The position numbers and the translations under genes are program-made. This document shows positions 42,691-50,511 of a stretch of 64,000 bases of DNA, one piece after another (positions within the stretch are counted from its first letter, which is position 1; each line of letters opens with the position of its first letter). The notes under the pieces were generated by a model. The model ran no database searches. It saw only the letters and a program-made list of their open reading frames with translations, and was not told the origin of the DNA. Source of the stretch: Pseudalkalibacillus sp052246725 (GTDB taxonomy: Bacteria > Bacillota > Bacilli > Bacillales > Fictibacillaceae); the NCBI GenBank assembly GCA_052246725.1, contig JBQQCL010000019.1; one strand, written 5' to 3'.

Positions 42691-42850
42691 TGTTCGGTTT
42701 CACCAAGTTTTCTTTACGCCTTATGGCATAAGTGCAACTAAAACTCAATCTGCGCCTTCGGCTTGACTTTTAAGTTTTCTTTATACCTCGTGACATAAGT
42801 GCGACTATGGTTCAGTCTTCGCTTCACTCGACTTCACCAAGTTTTCTTTA
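42691..42850 (+). repeat. cluster of partial family A repeats (A7)
   Basis: Three successive right halves of family A: CACCAAGTTTTCTTTA, then ATAAGTGCAACTAAAACTCA up to TTTAAGTTTTCTTTA, then ATAAGTGCGACTATGGTTCA up to CACCAAGTTTTCTTTA. The left hairpins are missing, so this looks like a tandem amplification of the right half. It occupies the yheB promoter region, followed by a lone TATACT. Confidence 0.75.
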
Positions 42851-42924
42851 TAGGCGGGTGTGGATATCGTATACTATGGTAAGAAATGATAAACGGTGAC
42901 ATAAGTACGGAAGGTTGGTTTTTG

Positions 42925-44064
42925 ATGGAATTCATATGGATAATATTGATGATGGTCGCCATTGGAGCAGCAATTGGGGGCTTTACCAATTCACTCGCGA
43001 TCAAAATGCTTTTCCGCCCTTATCAAGCGATCTACATCGGGCGTTTCAAACTCCCGTTTACTCCCGGTCTGATACCGAAACGGCGAGAAGAGCTTGCGGT
43101 CCAACTAGGTCAGATGGTCGTCAACCACTTGATTACTAAAGAAGGACTGCAACAAAAGTTAGCTCAATCCCATTTTAAAAAAGAACTTGTGCATTGGGGT
43201 CAAAACGAAGTCGGAAAGCAGCTGGAAACCGATAAAACGATCAATGAGCTTGCAGCAGAATTTCTGAACCAAGCCCAGTTCAATGAACGGTTCGACGATA
43301 AACTGAAAACTTTTCTGCACGATCGAATTGAAGATACGATCGATCGTCTAGGAGAAAAACCAATCAAATCTCTCCTAACGGAATCGATGAACCGACGGAT
43401 GGAAGCTTACATACCAGAAACGACAAGGTTCATTCAAACGAAGCTGATTGATTTTGTCACAAGTGTTGAAGGGAAACGTCAGCTGAAACAATTGATTGAT
43501 GAATTTCTAGCTGGAAGAGGTATGCTGGGAAATATGATCAATATGTTCCTTGGGAACGAGAGCTTGATTGATAAAGTACAAACAGAGTTGATCAAAATCC
43601 TTAGGAAAGAAACAGTTGCCTACATGATGGAGCGTGTTATAGCTAAAGAATGGAATGCTTTCAAGGAACGTCCTGTATCTGATTTCATCGAGCTTTTGAA
43701 ACTGAGGGATTCTCAGGATAAGGCTGTGGATTGGGCTATCGGGCAGATTGATACGGAAACGATTTTTTCAAGACCCCTTCATGAATTGATTCACCCATAT
43801 CGTCCTACGATTGAAGAGAAAGTCATTCCCGAGCTTGTCGATCGTTCATTAGGCTGGGTAGGTGACAATATGGAAAAAATCATGGAAAAGCTACAGTTGT
43901 CAGAATTGGTCCGTCAGCAGGTTCAAACGTTTTCTGTTCAACGCTTGGAAGAGATGGTGCTATCGATTTCTAGAAGGGAATTGAAGATGATTACCTACCT
44001 TGGTGCACTGCTTGGGGGGATTATCGGCTTTATACAGGGTCTTTTGGTTTACTTTATGACCTGA
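42925..44064 (+). CDS. yheB: DUF445 family membrane protein YheB
   Basis: 379 residues from the ATG at 42925, matching the roughly 377 residues of B. subtilis YheB; an upstream ATG at 42886 lies too near the -10-like TATACT. The N-terminal helix precedes the family signature GGFTNSLAIKMLFRPYQAIY and LPFTPGLIPKRREELA; a long helical body follows and a second helix closes the C-terminus (LGALLGGIIGFIQGLLVYF). So both ends are membrane-anchored. Function unknown. It is followed by yheA after 64 bp. Confidence 0.92.
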   Translation: MEFIWIILMMVAIGAAIGGFTNSLAIKMLFRPYQAIYIGRFKLPFTPGLIPKRREELAVQLGQMVVNHLITKEGLQQKLAQSHFKKELVHWGQNEVGKQLETDKTINELAAEFLNQAQFNERFDDKLKTFLHDRIEDTIDRLGEKPIKSLLTESMNRRMEAYIPETTRFIQTKLIDFVTSVEGKRQLKQLIDEFLAGRGMLGNMINMFLGNESLIDKVQTELIKILRKETVAYMMERVIAKEWNAFKERPVSDFIELLKLRDSQDKAVDWAIGQIDTETIFSRPLHELIHPYRPTIEEKVIPELVDRSLGWVGDNMEKIMEKLQLSELVRQQVQTFSVQRLEEMVLSISRRELKMITYLGALLGGIIGFIQGLLVYFMT

Positions 44065-44128
44065 AGCCTGTTATAGTGGTAACGGTGCTTAATAGTAACG
44101 GCATTTATTAATTATTAGGAGGCTAACT

Positions 44129-44491
44129 ATGAGTAAAAATGTCCATGATGCGGCATACAATTTAGAAAATGCAATACGTGAAAGTGATGACTTCAAGGAG
44201 CTTCAAAGCTTATATGATCAAGTGAATGCAGACGAAAGCGTCAAGAACATGTTCGAAAACTTTCGTAACTTGCAAGTAGAGCTTCAACAAAAGCAAATGC
44301 AAGGACAGCAGATCACTGAAGAAGAGGCACAGAAAGCTCAACAAACTTTCGAGCTTGTACAGCAAAACGAAGTGATTTCTAAATTGATGAGCGCAGAGCA
44401 ACGCGTAAGCATGCTTATCCAGGACATCAATAAAATCGTTACAAAGCCTTTGGAAGAATTGTACGGAACTCCAGAGCAACCTGAACAGTAA
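44129..44491 (+). CDS. yheA: YlbF/YmcA-family protein YheA
   Basis: 120 residues, all helical, with the family pattern NVHDAAYNLENAIRESDDFK and NMFENFRNLQVELQQKQMQG. Relatives YlbF and YmcA form the Y-complex that assists RNase Y; the job of YheA is not defined. AGGAGGCTAACT precedes the ATG. Its TAA stop begins the reversed family A remnant A8. Confidence 0.92.
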   Translation: MSKNVHDAAYNLENAIRESDDFKELQSLYDQVNADESVKNMFENFRNLQVELQQKQMQGQQITEEEAQKAQQTFELVQQNEVISKLMSAEQRVSMLIQDINKIVTKPLEELYGTPEQPEQ

Positions 44492-44560
44492 AGGAAACTA
44501 GGTGAAGTCAAGCTTATGGCGAAGGCTGATCCTTAGTTGAACTGATACTGAAGAAAGTAT
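44489..44560 (-). repeat. family A remnant in reverse, copy A8
   Basis: On the minus strand it reads ATACTTTCTTCAGTATCAGT, then TCAACTAAGGATCAGCCTTC and AAGCTTGACTTCACCTAG, ending at TTTCCTTTA, whose TAA complement is the yheA stop codon. Confidence 0.65.
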
Positions 44561-44570
44561 AGAATGAAGC

Positions 44571-44601
44571 GGCTGACGAAGAGTGTCAGCCGTTTATTTT
44601 T
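44571..44601 (+). terminator. terminator of yheBA
   Basis: CGGCTGAC and GTCAGCCG pair around GAAGAGT and are followed by TTTATTTTT. Confidence 0.82.
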
Positions 44602-44602
44602 G

Positions 44603-44691
44603 CATTTAAAGAAAGTATAGATACTTTCTTCAATATAAGGGCAACTAAGGCTCAACCTGCGCTAAGGCTTGGCTTTGCCAAGTTTTCTTTA
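44603..44691 (+). repeat. family A repeat, copy A9
   Basis: Complete: CATTTAAAGAAAGTATAGAT, ACTTTCTTCAATATAAGGGC, AACTAAGGCTCAACCTGCGC, then a perfect CTTGGC/GCCAAG hairpin with loop TTT, and TTTTCTTTA. Confidence 0.92.
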
Positions 44692-44775
44692 TAAATGGTG
44701 CGAGTAATTTTGTAAATACCATCATTAATTTCGTGATTTGGTACGATGTTACTACACTCCCACCCCAAACTCTCC

Positions 44776-45591
44776 TCAATCCTGATCCGTTCTCTGCTCT
44801 TCAAACCAATTCACCGCAAAATCAACGGATTCTCTCTGTTTAAATAATTTGCAATGTGCAGAACCGACCTTGCCCTTCAGAATGTTTTCATTTACGTTTT
44901 CGAAAGCTTTTCCGATTTCCCCAAATGGATCATCATCGTAATCGATCTCCAGATAATTTTTCCATAGGCGTTTACCATTTTCGATGATCGGCGCACCTCT
45001 TGACACGGTCTTTCGAACACCGGATCGATGCTCAGCAAGGTGAAAGGAAGTATGTGTATCGAAGTCAGTTCCTAAAAACAACACATATGCATCAAGTTCG
45101 TAAGCTTTTGCAATGGGCGACTGCTCTCCCAATCCATTATCAAGTGTATGGTTGTTGGTGATTACTTCAGCCTGTTTTCCCCATGCTGCAGCAGACATAT
45201 TCGGATGGTAGCTTCGATAAACATCTGGATACGTCCTGAATTGTTCAGGAATGATCCCTAACCCTCTTGTTTTCGTCATTCTTGGATCGAATGCAGGCAT
45301 TGTCTCCCTGATGGTTTCCCACCAATCCTTTGGAACAGGTGGATTTACCCAGTACGCGGGATCCGAGAGATCTGCCGAATGGGCTTGCATGATCAAGGTC
45401 CCTTTCGGAGTAATCGCGTCCATCAAAGCTTGAATGACGGCTTGCGATCCACCGCAAACCCACCCTAAAGACTTTAATGAAGTGTGTACCATCAATGTCA
45501 TACCTTCTTTTATCCCTAGTGTATGGAGATCTTTTTTCAGACTCTGTCTAGTCCTTGGTTGTTCTGTAATTTGTATCTGTTTCTGTTCCAT
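44776..45591 (-). CDS. AAC(3)-family N-acetyltransferase (YokD-like)
   Basis: 271 residues; TTAGGGGGAACACG precedes the ATG. Family blocks are GMTLMVHTSLKSLGWVCGG, TLIMQAHSADLSDP, TRGLGIIPEQFRTYPDVYRS and HLAEHRSG. These enzymes acetylate the 3-amino group of aminoglycosides, but chromosomal Bacillus members such as YokD are not proven resistance factors, and the natural substrate is unknown. No mobile-element context beyond the flanking A9 repeat. Confidence 0.88.
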   Translation of the reverse strand: MEQKQIQITEQPRTRQSLKKDLHTLGIKEGMTLMVHTSLKSLGWVCGGSQAVIQALMDAITPKGTLIMQAHSADLSDPAYWVNPPVPKDWWETIRETMPAFDPRMTKTRGLGIIPEQFRTYPDVYRSYHPNMSAAAWGKQAEVITNNHTLDNGLGEQSPIAKAYELDAYVLFLGTDFDTHTSFHLAEHRSGVRKTVSRGAPIIENGKRLWKNYLEIDYDDDPFGEIGKAFENVNENILKGKVGSAHCKLFKQRESVDFAVNWFEEQRTDQD

Positions 45592-45716
45592 GGACGTGTT
45601 CCCCCTAAAATTTTCGCCATCCCACTATTTCGGTACGGAACCTTCAAATCCTGTCTTTATCATCAGTTCTATTCATTTTCATTTTGTCATAGAGATGAGA
45701 AGAGGAGAAGTATAGA

Positions 45717-46592
45717 TTGGAGGGGATTATCCTGGTTTATCGACTACTTGCTTTAGACATCGACGGTACCCTGCTCAGGAGTAATTTCAGGATCGATCGT
45801 TCGACTAAAGAAGCGATTGATTATGTGAAAAACAAAGGGGTGTATGTCACCCTGGCAACAGGACGGAATTTTCCGTCCGCTCAAAAGATCGCCAAGGCAT
45901 TGAAGCTTGATAGCATCCTCATTACCCATAATGGTGCTTTGATTGCTTCGTCAATTGATGAACCGCTCCATGAAGAACGGATATCAGCCTATGATGTACG
46001 GAAAATCGTGCAAATTTTAGAAAAGTATGACGCACATATCCGCCTGCTTCATGAACGGTATTCTTTAGGGAACCAAGTACAACAGAAATCCCATATCGTT
46101 GCTAAAATGACGATGGGAATCGGGGACCCGTTATTCTATCCGGTAACCTTCACTGAAAAATTAAGTGATCATTTAGAGGAAAAACCGATGTCAGTGCCAA
46201 AGATTGATGTTCAATTTTTCAATGATGAAGAAAGGGAAGCGGCATATCAAGAATTGAAAGAAGAAATTGAGGGCGTCCAGATCACTGCTTCAACAAGATG
46301 CGATTTTGAAGTAATTCCTAAGTCGATCAACAAGGCTGTAGGTCTACAGATCCTTGGTAAGCATCTTGGGATTTCGATGGATGAAATGGTCGCTGTCGGT
46401 GACTTTACGAATGATATAGAAATGATCCAGATGGCTGGACTAGGGGTGGCGATGGGGCAATCATCCGTGGACGTGAAAAATGCAGCAGATTGGGTGACAC
46501 GTACGAATGAGCAGCACGGTGTTGGCTATTTGGTTCGAGAAGTCTTCCGAAGACAAATGAAGATGCAAATCGAACAACCGATCGAAAATTGA
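45717..46592 (+). CDS. Cof-type HAD phosphatase
   Basis: 291 residues from a TTG with AGAGGAG nine bases upstream. Motif I is LALDIDGTLL with Asp14 and Asp16, motif II TLATGRN, a type-C2 cap covers about 85-195, and motif IV is VGDFTNDIEMIQMAGLGVAM. Cof-type enzymes dephosphorylate sugar phosphates, FMN or PLP. Its place between yheA and the yhaQ block suggests the B. subtilis yhaX position, but I cannot confirm orthology. A terminator follows. Confidence 0.88.
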   Translation: MEGIILVYRLLALDIDGTLLRSNFRIDRSTKEAIDYVKNKGVYVTLATGRNFPSAQKIAKALKLDSILITHNGALIASSIDEPLHEERISAYDVRKIVQILEKYDAHIRLLHERYSLGNQVQQKSHIVAKMTMGIGDPLFYPVTFTEKLSDHLEEKPMSVPKIDVQFFNDEEREAAYQELKEEIEGVQITASTRCDFEVIPKSINKAVGLQILGKHLGISMDEMVAVGDFTNDIEMIQMAGLGVAMGQSSVDVKNAADWVTRTNEQHGVGYLVREVFRRQMKMQIEQPIEN

Positions 46593-46601
46593 TAAAGTGA
46601 T

Positions 46602-46631
46602 GAAGGGGCTGAAGGGATCAGCCTCTTTTTA
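46602..46631 (+). terminator. terminator of the Cof-type gene
   Basis: AAGGGGCTGA and TCAGCCTCTT pair across AGGGA, followed by TTTTT. Confidence 0.82.
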
Positions 46632-46784
46632 CACTTAAAGAAAGTATAAAATACTTTCTTCAGTATAAGTGAACAAGCTGGCGGCTTCGGAAGCAATACA
46701 CCGCACGAAGGAAAAGCAATTGCTTTTTCGAGGAACTAATGGAACAGCCTACGCCAAAGGCTTGGCTTTGCCAAGTTTTCTTTA
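46632..46784 (+). repeat. family A repeat with an inserted hairpin module, copy A10
   Basis: The left part is normal up to CAGTATAAG. Then come about 70 extra bases with GGCGGCTTCGGAAGCAATAC and CGCACGAAGGAAAAGCAATT, followed by GCTTTTTCGAGGAACTAATG, and then the normal right part CTTGGCTTTGCCAAGTTTTC to TTTA. The insert matches the module inside B2, B3 and B6 in layout (CTTCGG, CATCGCACGAAG, hairpin, CGAG). Confidence 0.8.
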
Positions 46785-47050
46785 GTTTGTTCTGGAAGGA
46801 CTCTTCAAGGAACAAAAACCACCTTTTTGGACAAGTATTGTTAATATAATGTTACAAATATTACGAAACAGATATTCTTGTTCGTCTCGATCTTATTCTC
46901 GGCTTCATTTCTCTGATATTTCGACACTGTAACAAATGTCTATAATCCTTCTATAGCAATGGTTTTCATCTCATAAACTAATTTGCACAAATTGATTTTG
47001 CGTATTTTGACGATATATCTCGACATTAAAATTGTTAAAATATCATATAT

Positions 47051-47064
47051 TGAAAGGGTTTTCA
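47051..47064 (+). promoter_or_regulatory. candidate cre-like site upstream of dhaS
   Basis: TGAAAGGGTTTTCA is a near-perfect palindrome and matches the cre consensus except for CG at the centre. It lies 54 bp before dhaS in a 330-bp AT-rich gap that contains TTGACG (about 47009) but no clear -10. Nothing else is recognisable in that gap. Confidence 0.35.
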
Positions 47065-47117
47065 TCACTTTTTCAAGAAATAGTGAGGTGCATCTTAAAT
47101 TTTGAAGGAGGATTATG

Positions 47118-48605
47118 ATGGAAAAAGTATTAGACGCTCAATTGAAGCCGAAAGTCGCTGAATTTCTGAATGGAACGAAAAAATTGTTTATCAATGGGGA
47201 ATGGGTTCCTTCTGCCTCTGGTAAAACTTTCAAAACATTAAATCCTTCCAACGGTGAAGTTCTCGCTGTCGTAAGTGAAGCGGAAAAAGAAGATGTCGAT
47301 CGAGCTGTACGTGCTGCACGGAAAGCTTTTGACGAAGGTCCTTGGTCAAAGATGAGTGCTGCATCAAGAAGCCGACTGATTTATAAGCTAGCAGATTTGA
47401 TGGAAGAAAATAAAGAAGAATTAGCACAACTAGACACGCTTGATAACGGAAAACCAATCCGTGAAACGACAAATGCGGATGTACCGCTCGCAATTGAGCA
47501 TTTCCGCTATTATGCTGGATGGGCTACTAAAATTGTCGGACAGACGATCCCGGTTTCCGGAAAGTTTTTCAACTATACACGCCATGAGCCGTTAGGGGTA
47601 GTTGGACAGATCATCCCTTGGAACTTCCCATTATTGATGGCAGCATGGAAAATGGGGGCAGCATTGGCAAGTGGATGTACAATCGTATTGAAGCCTGCTG
47701 AGCAAACACCGCTTTCAGCACTCTACTTAGCTGAACTCATGCAAGAAGCTGGATTCCCTGAAGGTGTCGTGAACATCGTCACTGGTTACGGTGAAACGAC
47801 AGGTGGGCCAATCCTTGAGCATGAGATGGTCGACAAGATCGCCTTTACAGGTTCTACTGAAGTCGGAAAGCATATCATGCGTACAGCAGCAAATGATCTT
47901 AAGCGCGTAACACTTGAACTTGGCGGTAAATCACCGAACATCATCCTTCCAGATGCGGACATGTCGAAGGCGGTTCCAGGTGCATTGTCCGGTATCATGT
48001 TCAATCAGGGACAAGTATGCTGTGCAGGATCCCGTCTCTTCATTCAGAAGAAGTCATTTGATAATGTTGTAGCAGACCTTGTCTCTCATTCTGAAAAAAT
48101 CAAACAAGGTATGGGTCTCGATCCTGATACAGAAATGGGACCTCTTGTTTCCGAAGAACAACATAATCGTGTATTAGGCTATATCGATAGAGGTAAGTCA
48201 GAAGGTGCAGAACTGTTGACTGGTGGTACGAAGCCTTATGATCAAGGTTACTTCGTTTCTCCGACAATCTTTGCTGACGTAAATGACACGATGACGATTG
48301 CGAAGGAAGAAATCTTCGGTCCAGTCGTTGCTGCTATGCCATTTGAGGATTTGGATGAGGTTATCGATCGTGCCAATAACTCTAATTACGGCCTTGCTGC
48401 TGGATTGTGGACTGAAAATGTCAAGAGTGCACACTATGTTGCAAACCGCTTAAAAGCAGGAACTGTTTGGGTGAACTGCTATAACGCGTTTGATGCAGCA
48501 TCACCATTCGGAGGATACAAGCAATCTGGTATCGGCCGTGAAATGGGCTCCTATGCACTTGATAACTACACTGAAGTGAAGAGTGTATGGATTGGCATGA
48601 GCTAA
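47118..48605 (+). CDS. dhaS: NAD-dependent aldehyde dehydrogenase
   Basis: 495 residues from the second of two adjacent ATGs after AAGGAGG. Family motifs are GQIIPWNFPLLM, FTGSTEVGK, the general base in LELGGKSP and the nucleophile in FNQGQVCCAGSR, then EEIFGPV. Long runs match my recollection of B. subtilis DhaS (YTRHEPLGVVGQIIPWNFPL, SPFGGYKQSG), so the symbol is likely. It oxidises aldehydes to acids. Monocistronic, with a strong terminator. Confidence 0.93.
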   Translation: MEKVLDAQLKPKVAEFLNGTKKLFINGEWVPSASGKTFKTLNPSNGEVLAVVSEAEKEDVDRAVRAARKAFDEGPWSKMSAASRSRLIYKLADLMEENKEELAQLDTLDNGKPIRETTNADVPLAIEHFRYYAGWATKIVGQTIPVSGKFFNYTRHEPLGVVGQIIPWNFPLLMAAWKMGAALASGCTIVLKPAEQTPLSALYLAELMQEAGFPEGVVNIVTGYGETTGGPILEHEMVDKIAFTGSTEVGKHIMRTAANDLKRVTLELGGKSPNIILPDADMSKAVPGALSGIMFNQGQVCCAGSRLFIQKKSFDNVVADLVSHSEKIKQGMGLDPDTEMGPLVSEEQHNRVLGYIDRGKSEGAELLTGGTKPYDQGYFVSPTIFADVNDTMTIAKEEIFGPVVAAMPFEDLDEVIDRANNSNYGLAAGLWTENVKSAHYVANRLKAGTVWVNCYNAFDAASPFGGYKQSGIGREMGSYALDNYTEVKSVWIGMS

Positions 48606-48620
48606 GCAACTCCATAAAGG

Positions 48621-48652
48621 TACGGGCTGGTCTATTGACCAGTCCGTTTTTT
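48621..48652 (+). terminator. terminator of dhaS
   Basis: ACGGGCTGGTC and GACCAGTCCGT pair across TATT and are followed by TTTTT. Confidence 0.85.
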
Positions 48653-48684
48653 ATCAGCTCTTTTTATAGGTCTAAAGTAACAAC

Positions 48685-48785
48685 TTGCTCAAGGTAAGGG
48701 TGAAATTGCTCAAGCTGAGGATGAATTTGCTCAATTTTGGGAATGAAATTGCTCAAGCAGAGCTCAAAACACCTCAAGTCAGCTA
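48685..48785. repeat. phrase repeat: TTGCTCAA about every 21 bp
   Basis: TTGCTCAA starts at 48685, 48706, 48727 and 48749 (spacing 21, 21, 22); weaker GAGCTCAAA and ACCTCAAG follow at about 48761 and 48772. The bases between differ. It lies between the dhaS terminator and cccB. Confidence 0.78.
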
Positions 48786-48868
48786 AATTCACTTCAATGG
48801 AAAAATCATGTTTTATATATAGGATTTAGGGGAAAATGAGAACATCAAAATAATAGTGGGGTGTTCAA

Positions 48869-49213
48869 ATGTTGCGATTCTTATCAATTCTTGCCTTTTC
48901 ATTATTGCTTGTAGCTGGACTAGCTGCCTGTGGTGGTGGTGGAGATGAGAACGGAGCGAATGAAGGAGATGGCGGAGGCGATTCTGTTGATGTTGCAGCT
49001 GCTGAGAAAACGTTTAACCAAAATTGCGCTTCCTGTCATGGACAAAACCTTGAAGGTAGAGGAAACGCTCCATCTCTTGAAACAGTTGGAAAAGACATGA
49101 GTCAGGAACAAGTTCTTCAAAAAATCAAAAACGGCGGCGGTGGAATGCCTGCAGGTTTGATTGAAGGGGAAGAAGCTGAAAATGTTGCAGCTTGGCTTGC
49201 GACAATGAAATAA
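48869..49213 (+). CDS. cccB: cytochrome c-551 lipoprotein
   Basis: 114 residues. The lipoprotein signal peptide ends LAAC with Cys21, followed by a Gly/Glu-rich linker (22-42) and a small c-type domain with the heme motif CASCH (53-57) and a likely axial Met93 in GGGGMPAG. It carries electrons on the outer membrane face, in B. subtilis to cytochrome c oxidase. GGGGTG precedes the ATG. Terminator immediately after. Confidence 0.93.
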   Translation: MLRFLSILAFSLLLVAGLAACGGGGDENGANEGDGGGDSVDVAAAEKTFNQNCASCHGQNLEGRGNAPSLETVGKDMSQEQVLQKIKNGGGGMPAGLIEGEEAENVAAWLATMK

Positions 49214-49230
49214 CCACATACTTAAATCCA

Positions 49231-49278
49231 CAATGACCTTGTAGGAGAGAAACCAACCTGCATAGGTCATTGTTTTTT
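49231..49278 (+). terminator. terminator of cccB
   Basis: CAATGACCT and AGGTCATTG form the outer stem, GTAGG/CCTGC an inner one, followed by six T residues. Confidence 0.8.
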
Positions 49279-49350
49279 GGTAAAGGGTGTTATTCCTATA
49301 ATAAGGACTGGGGAAAAATACTCGCTTGCTGGCTGGCAAATCAGTCCGTA

Positions 49351-49851
49351 CTAGATGTATCCGTTCAATTGACAGAGAAAAAGCGCATATCCTAGTTCAC
49401 CGTCATGAATCTTTCCGTCCCGTATGGATTTTAAAACATCCTTGAGCGGCATCTGGATGACCTCGATTTCCTCATCTTCATCGAGCTTTTGGCTGCCAAA
49501 GTTCTTGATTGAACTTGTGAAAAACAGATGTGAAAACCGGTTAGTAAAGTACGGTTGAGGATGGTAGGTTCCCAAATATGTAAGTTGATCGACGGTTATC
49601 CCTGTTTCTTCATCCAATTCTCGTTTTGCCCCATTTTCAGGTTGCTCCCCATGTTCGAGCCCACCCCCGGGCAACTCGAAGGTCTGTTGATCCATTTGGT
49701 GTCTGAATTGCCTCACAAGGGTAAGGTTCCCTTCGTGGAAGACAACAACTGCAACAGAAGCAGCTTCTGATTCTTCAATAAAAAGAGATCCTGATTTTGT
49801 CTCAAATACAGTAGAATCTCGATGTTCAAGCAATGCTTTTCGAAAATTCAT
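49351..49851 (-). CDS. NUDIX hydrolase (ADP-ribose pyrophosphatase-like)
   Basis: 166 residues with a complete Nudix box: GGLEHGEQPENGAKRELDEE followed by TGI, matching Gx5Ex7REUxEExGU. The preceding VRQFRHQMDQQTFELPGG and the later YHPQPYFTNRF fit the ADP-ribose pyrophosphatase type. It probably hydrolyses a nucleoside diphosphate linked to a sugar. The 3' side runs into a decayed family D-like word. The ATG lies after GGCAGGATATGAATT-type sequence with GGGAGGCAGG as the ribosome binding site. Confidence 0.87.
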   Translation of the reverse strand: MNFRKALLEHRDSTVFETKSGSLFIEESEAASVAVVVFHEGNLTLVRQFRHQMDQQTFELPGGGLEHGEQPENGAKRELDEETGITVDQLTYLGTYHPQPYFTNRFSHLFFTSSIKNFGSQKLDEDEEIEVIQMPLKDVLKSIRDGKIHDGELGYALFLCQLNGYI

Positions 49852-49869
49852 ATCCTGCCTCCCTCTGAT

Positions 49870-49990
49870 ACGGCCGATTATGCAGTTTTTACGGCCAAAC
49901 TTGGCTTTTTATACAGCCGAAAGACATTGACGTCTTTACGGCCAAGAAACAGCTTCTTACGGTTAAAACAAGCGGTTTATCGGCCAACCG
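49870..49990. repeat. phrase repeat: TTACGGCCAA about every 21 bp
   Basis: CGGCC(A/G)A or a variant starts at 49871, 49892, 49914, 49939, 49960 and 49981, spacing 21, 22, 25, 21 and 21. It lies just upstream of the NUDIX gene (minus strand). A family A copy follows it. Confidence 0.75.
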
Positions 49991-50054
49991 ACCCTATTCT
50001 TCAAAAATCGCCACGCTCATGTGGCCGTCAACCAGCCTTAATTCTTTTATCGGA

Positions 50055-50142
50055 TAAAGAAAACTTGGCACAGCCAAGCCCTAGCGTAGGCTGAGCCTTA
50101 GTTGCCCTTATATTGAAGAAAGTATTTATACTTTCTTTAAAT
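50055..50142 (-). repeat. family A repeat in reverse, copy A11
   Basis: On the plus strand it starts TAAAGAAAACTTGGC and ends ATACTTTCTTTAAA; the inner hairpin is CTTGGCACAGCCAAG. Complete length of 88 bp. Confidence 0.9.
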
Positions 50143-50185
50143 ATTAGAAAAACGGCACCATGAATAGATGCCGCCTTCGTATGTG

Positions 50186-50371
50186 TCATCGATGGAATAA
50201 GACGAGTTCTCCAGAAGGGGAGGTGACTCGGCTTGTGTGATTCTCATAATCATTGTCTGCCAGTATATCTTGCCCGATCTTTTTAGCCTCATTGTTGTCA
50301 GCTGCTTCAAAGGATTCTTCGTAAATCTTTTCACCCTTATTATCAAAAACGGTTATGATGTACATTTTCAT
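50186..50371 (-). CDS. yhzD: YhzD-like small protein
   Basis: 61 residues, starting MKMYIITVFDNKGEKIYEES and ending SPSGELVLFHR, which agrees with my memory of the YhzD family in length and end motifs. AAAGGAGG lies about 13 bases before the ATG. Function unknown. It is divergent from yhaQ. Confidence 0.75.
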   Translation of the reverse strand: MKMYIITVFDNKGEKIYEESFEAADNNEAKKIGQDILADNDYENHTSRVTSPSGELVLFHR

Positions 50372-50511
50372 GTGGATTTCTCAACCTCCTTTTCCAGCTT
50401 ATATTCTAGATACTTTCCGAATCTCCTTCTTGTTAATTATTTGGCTAACCCGAAAAAACGATGAAACTTTTTTACCGGGCAACCGTTATATAGGTGAGGG
50501 GGAATGAAACC

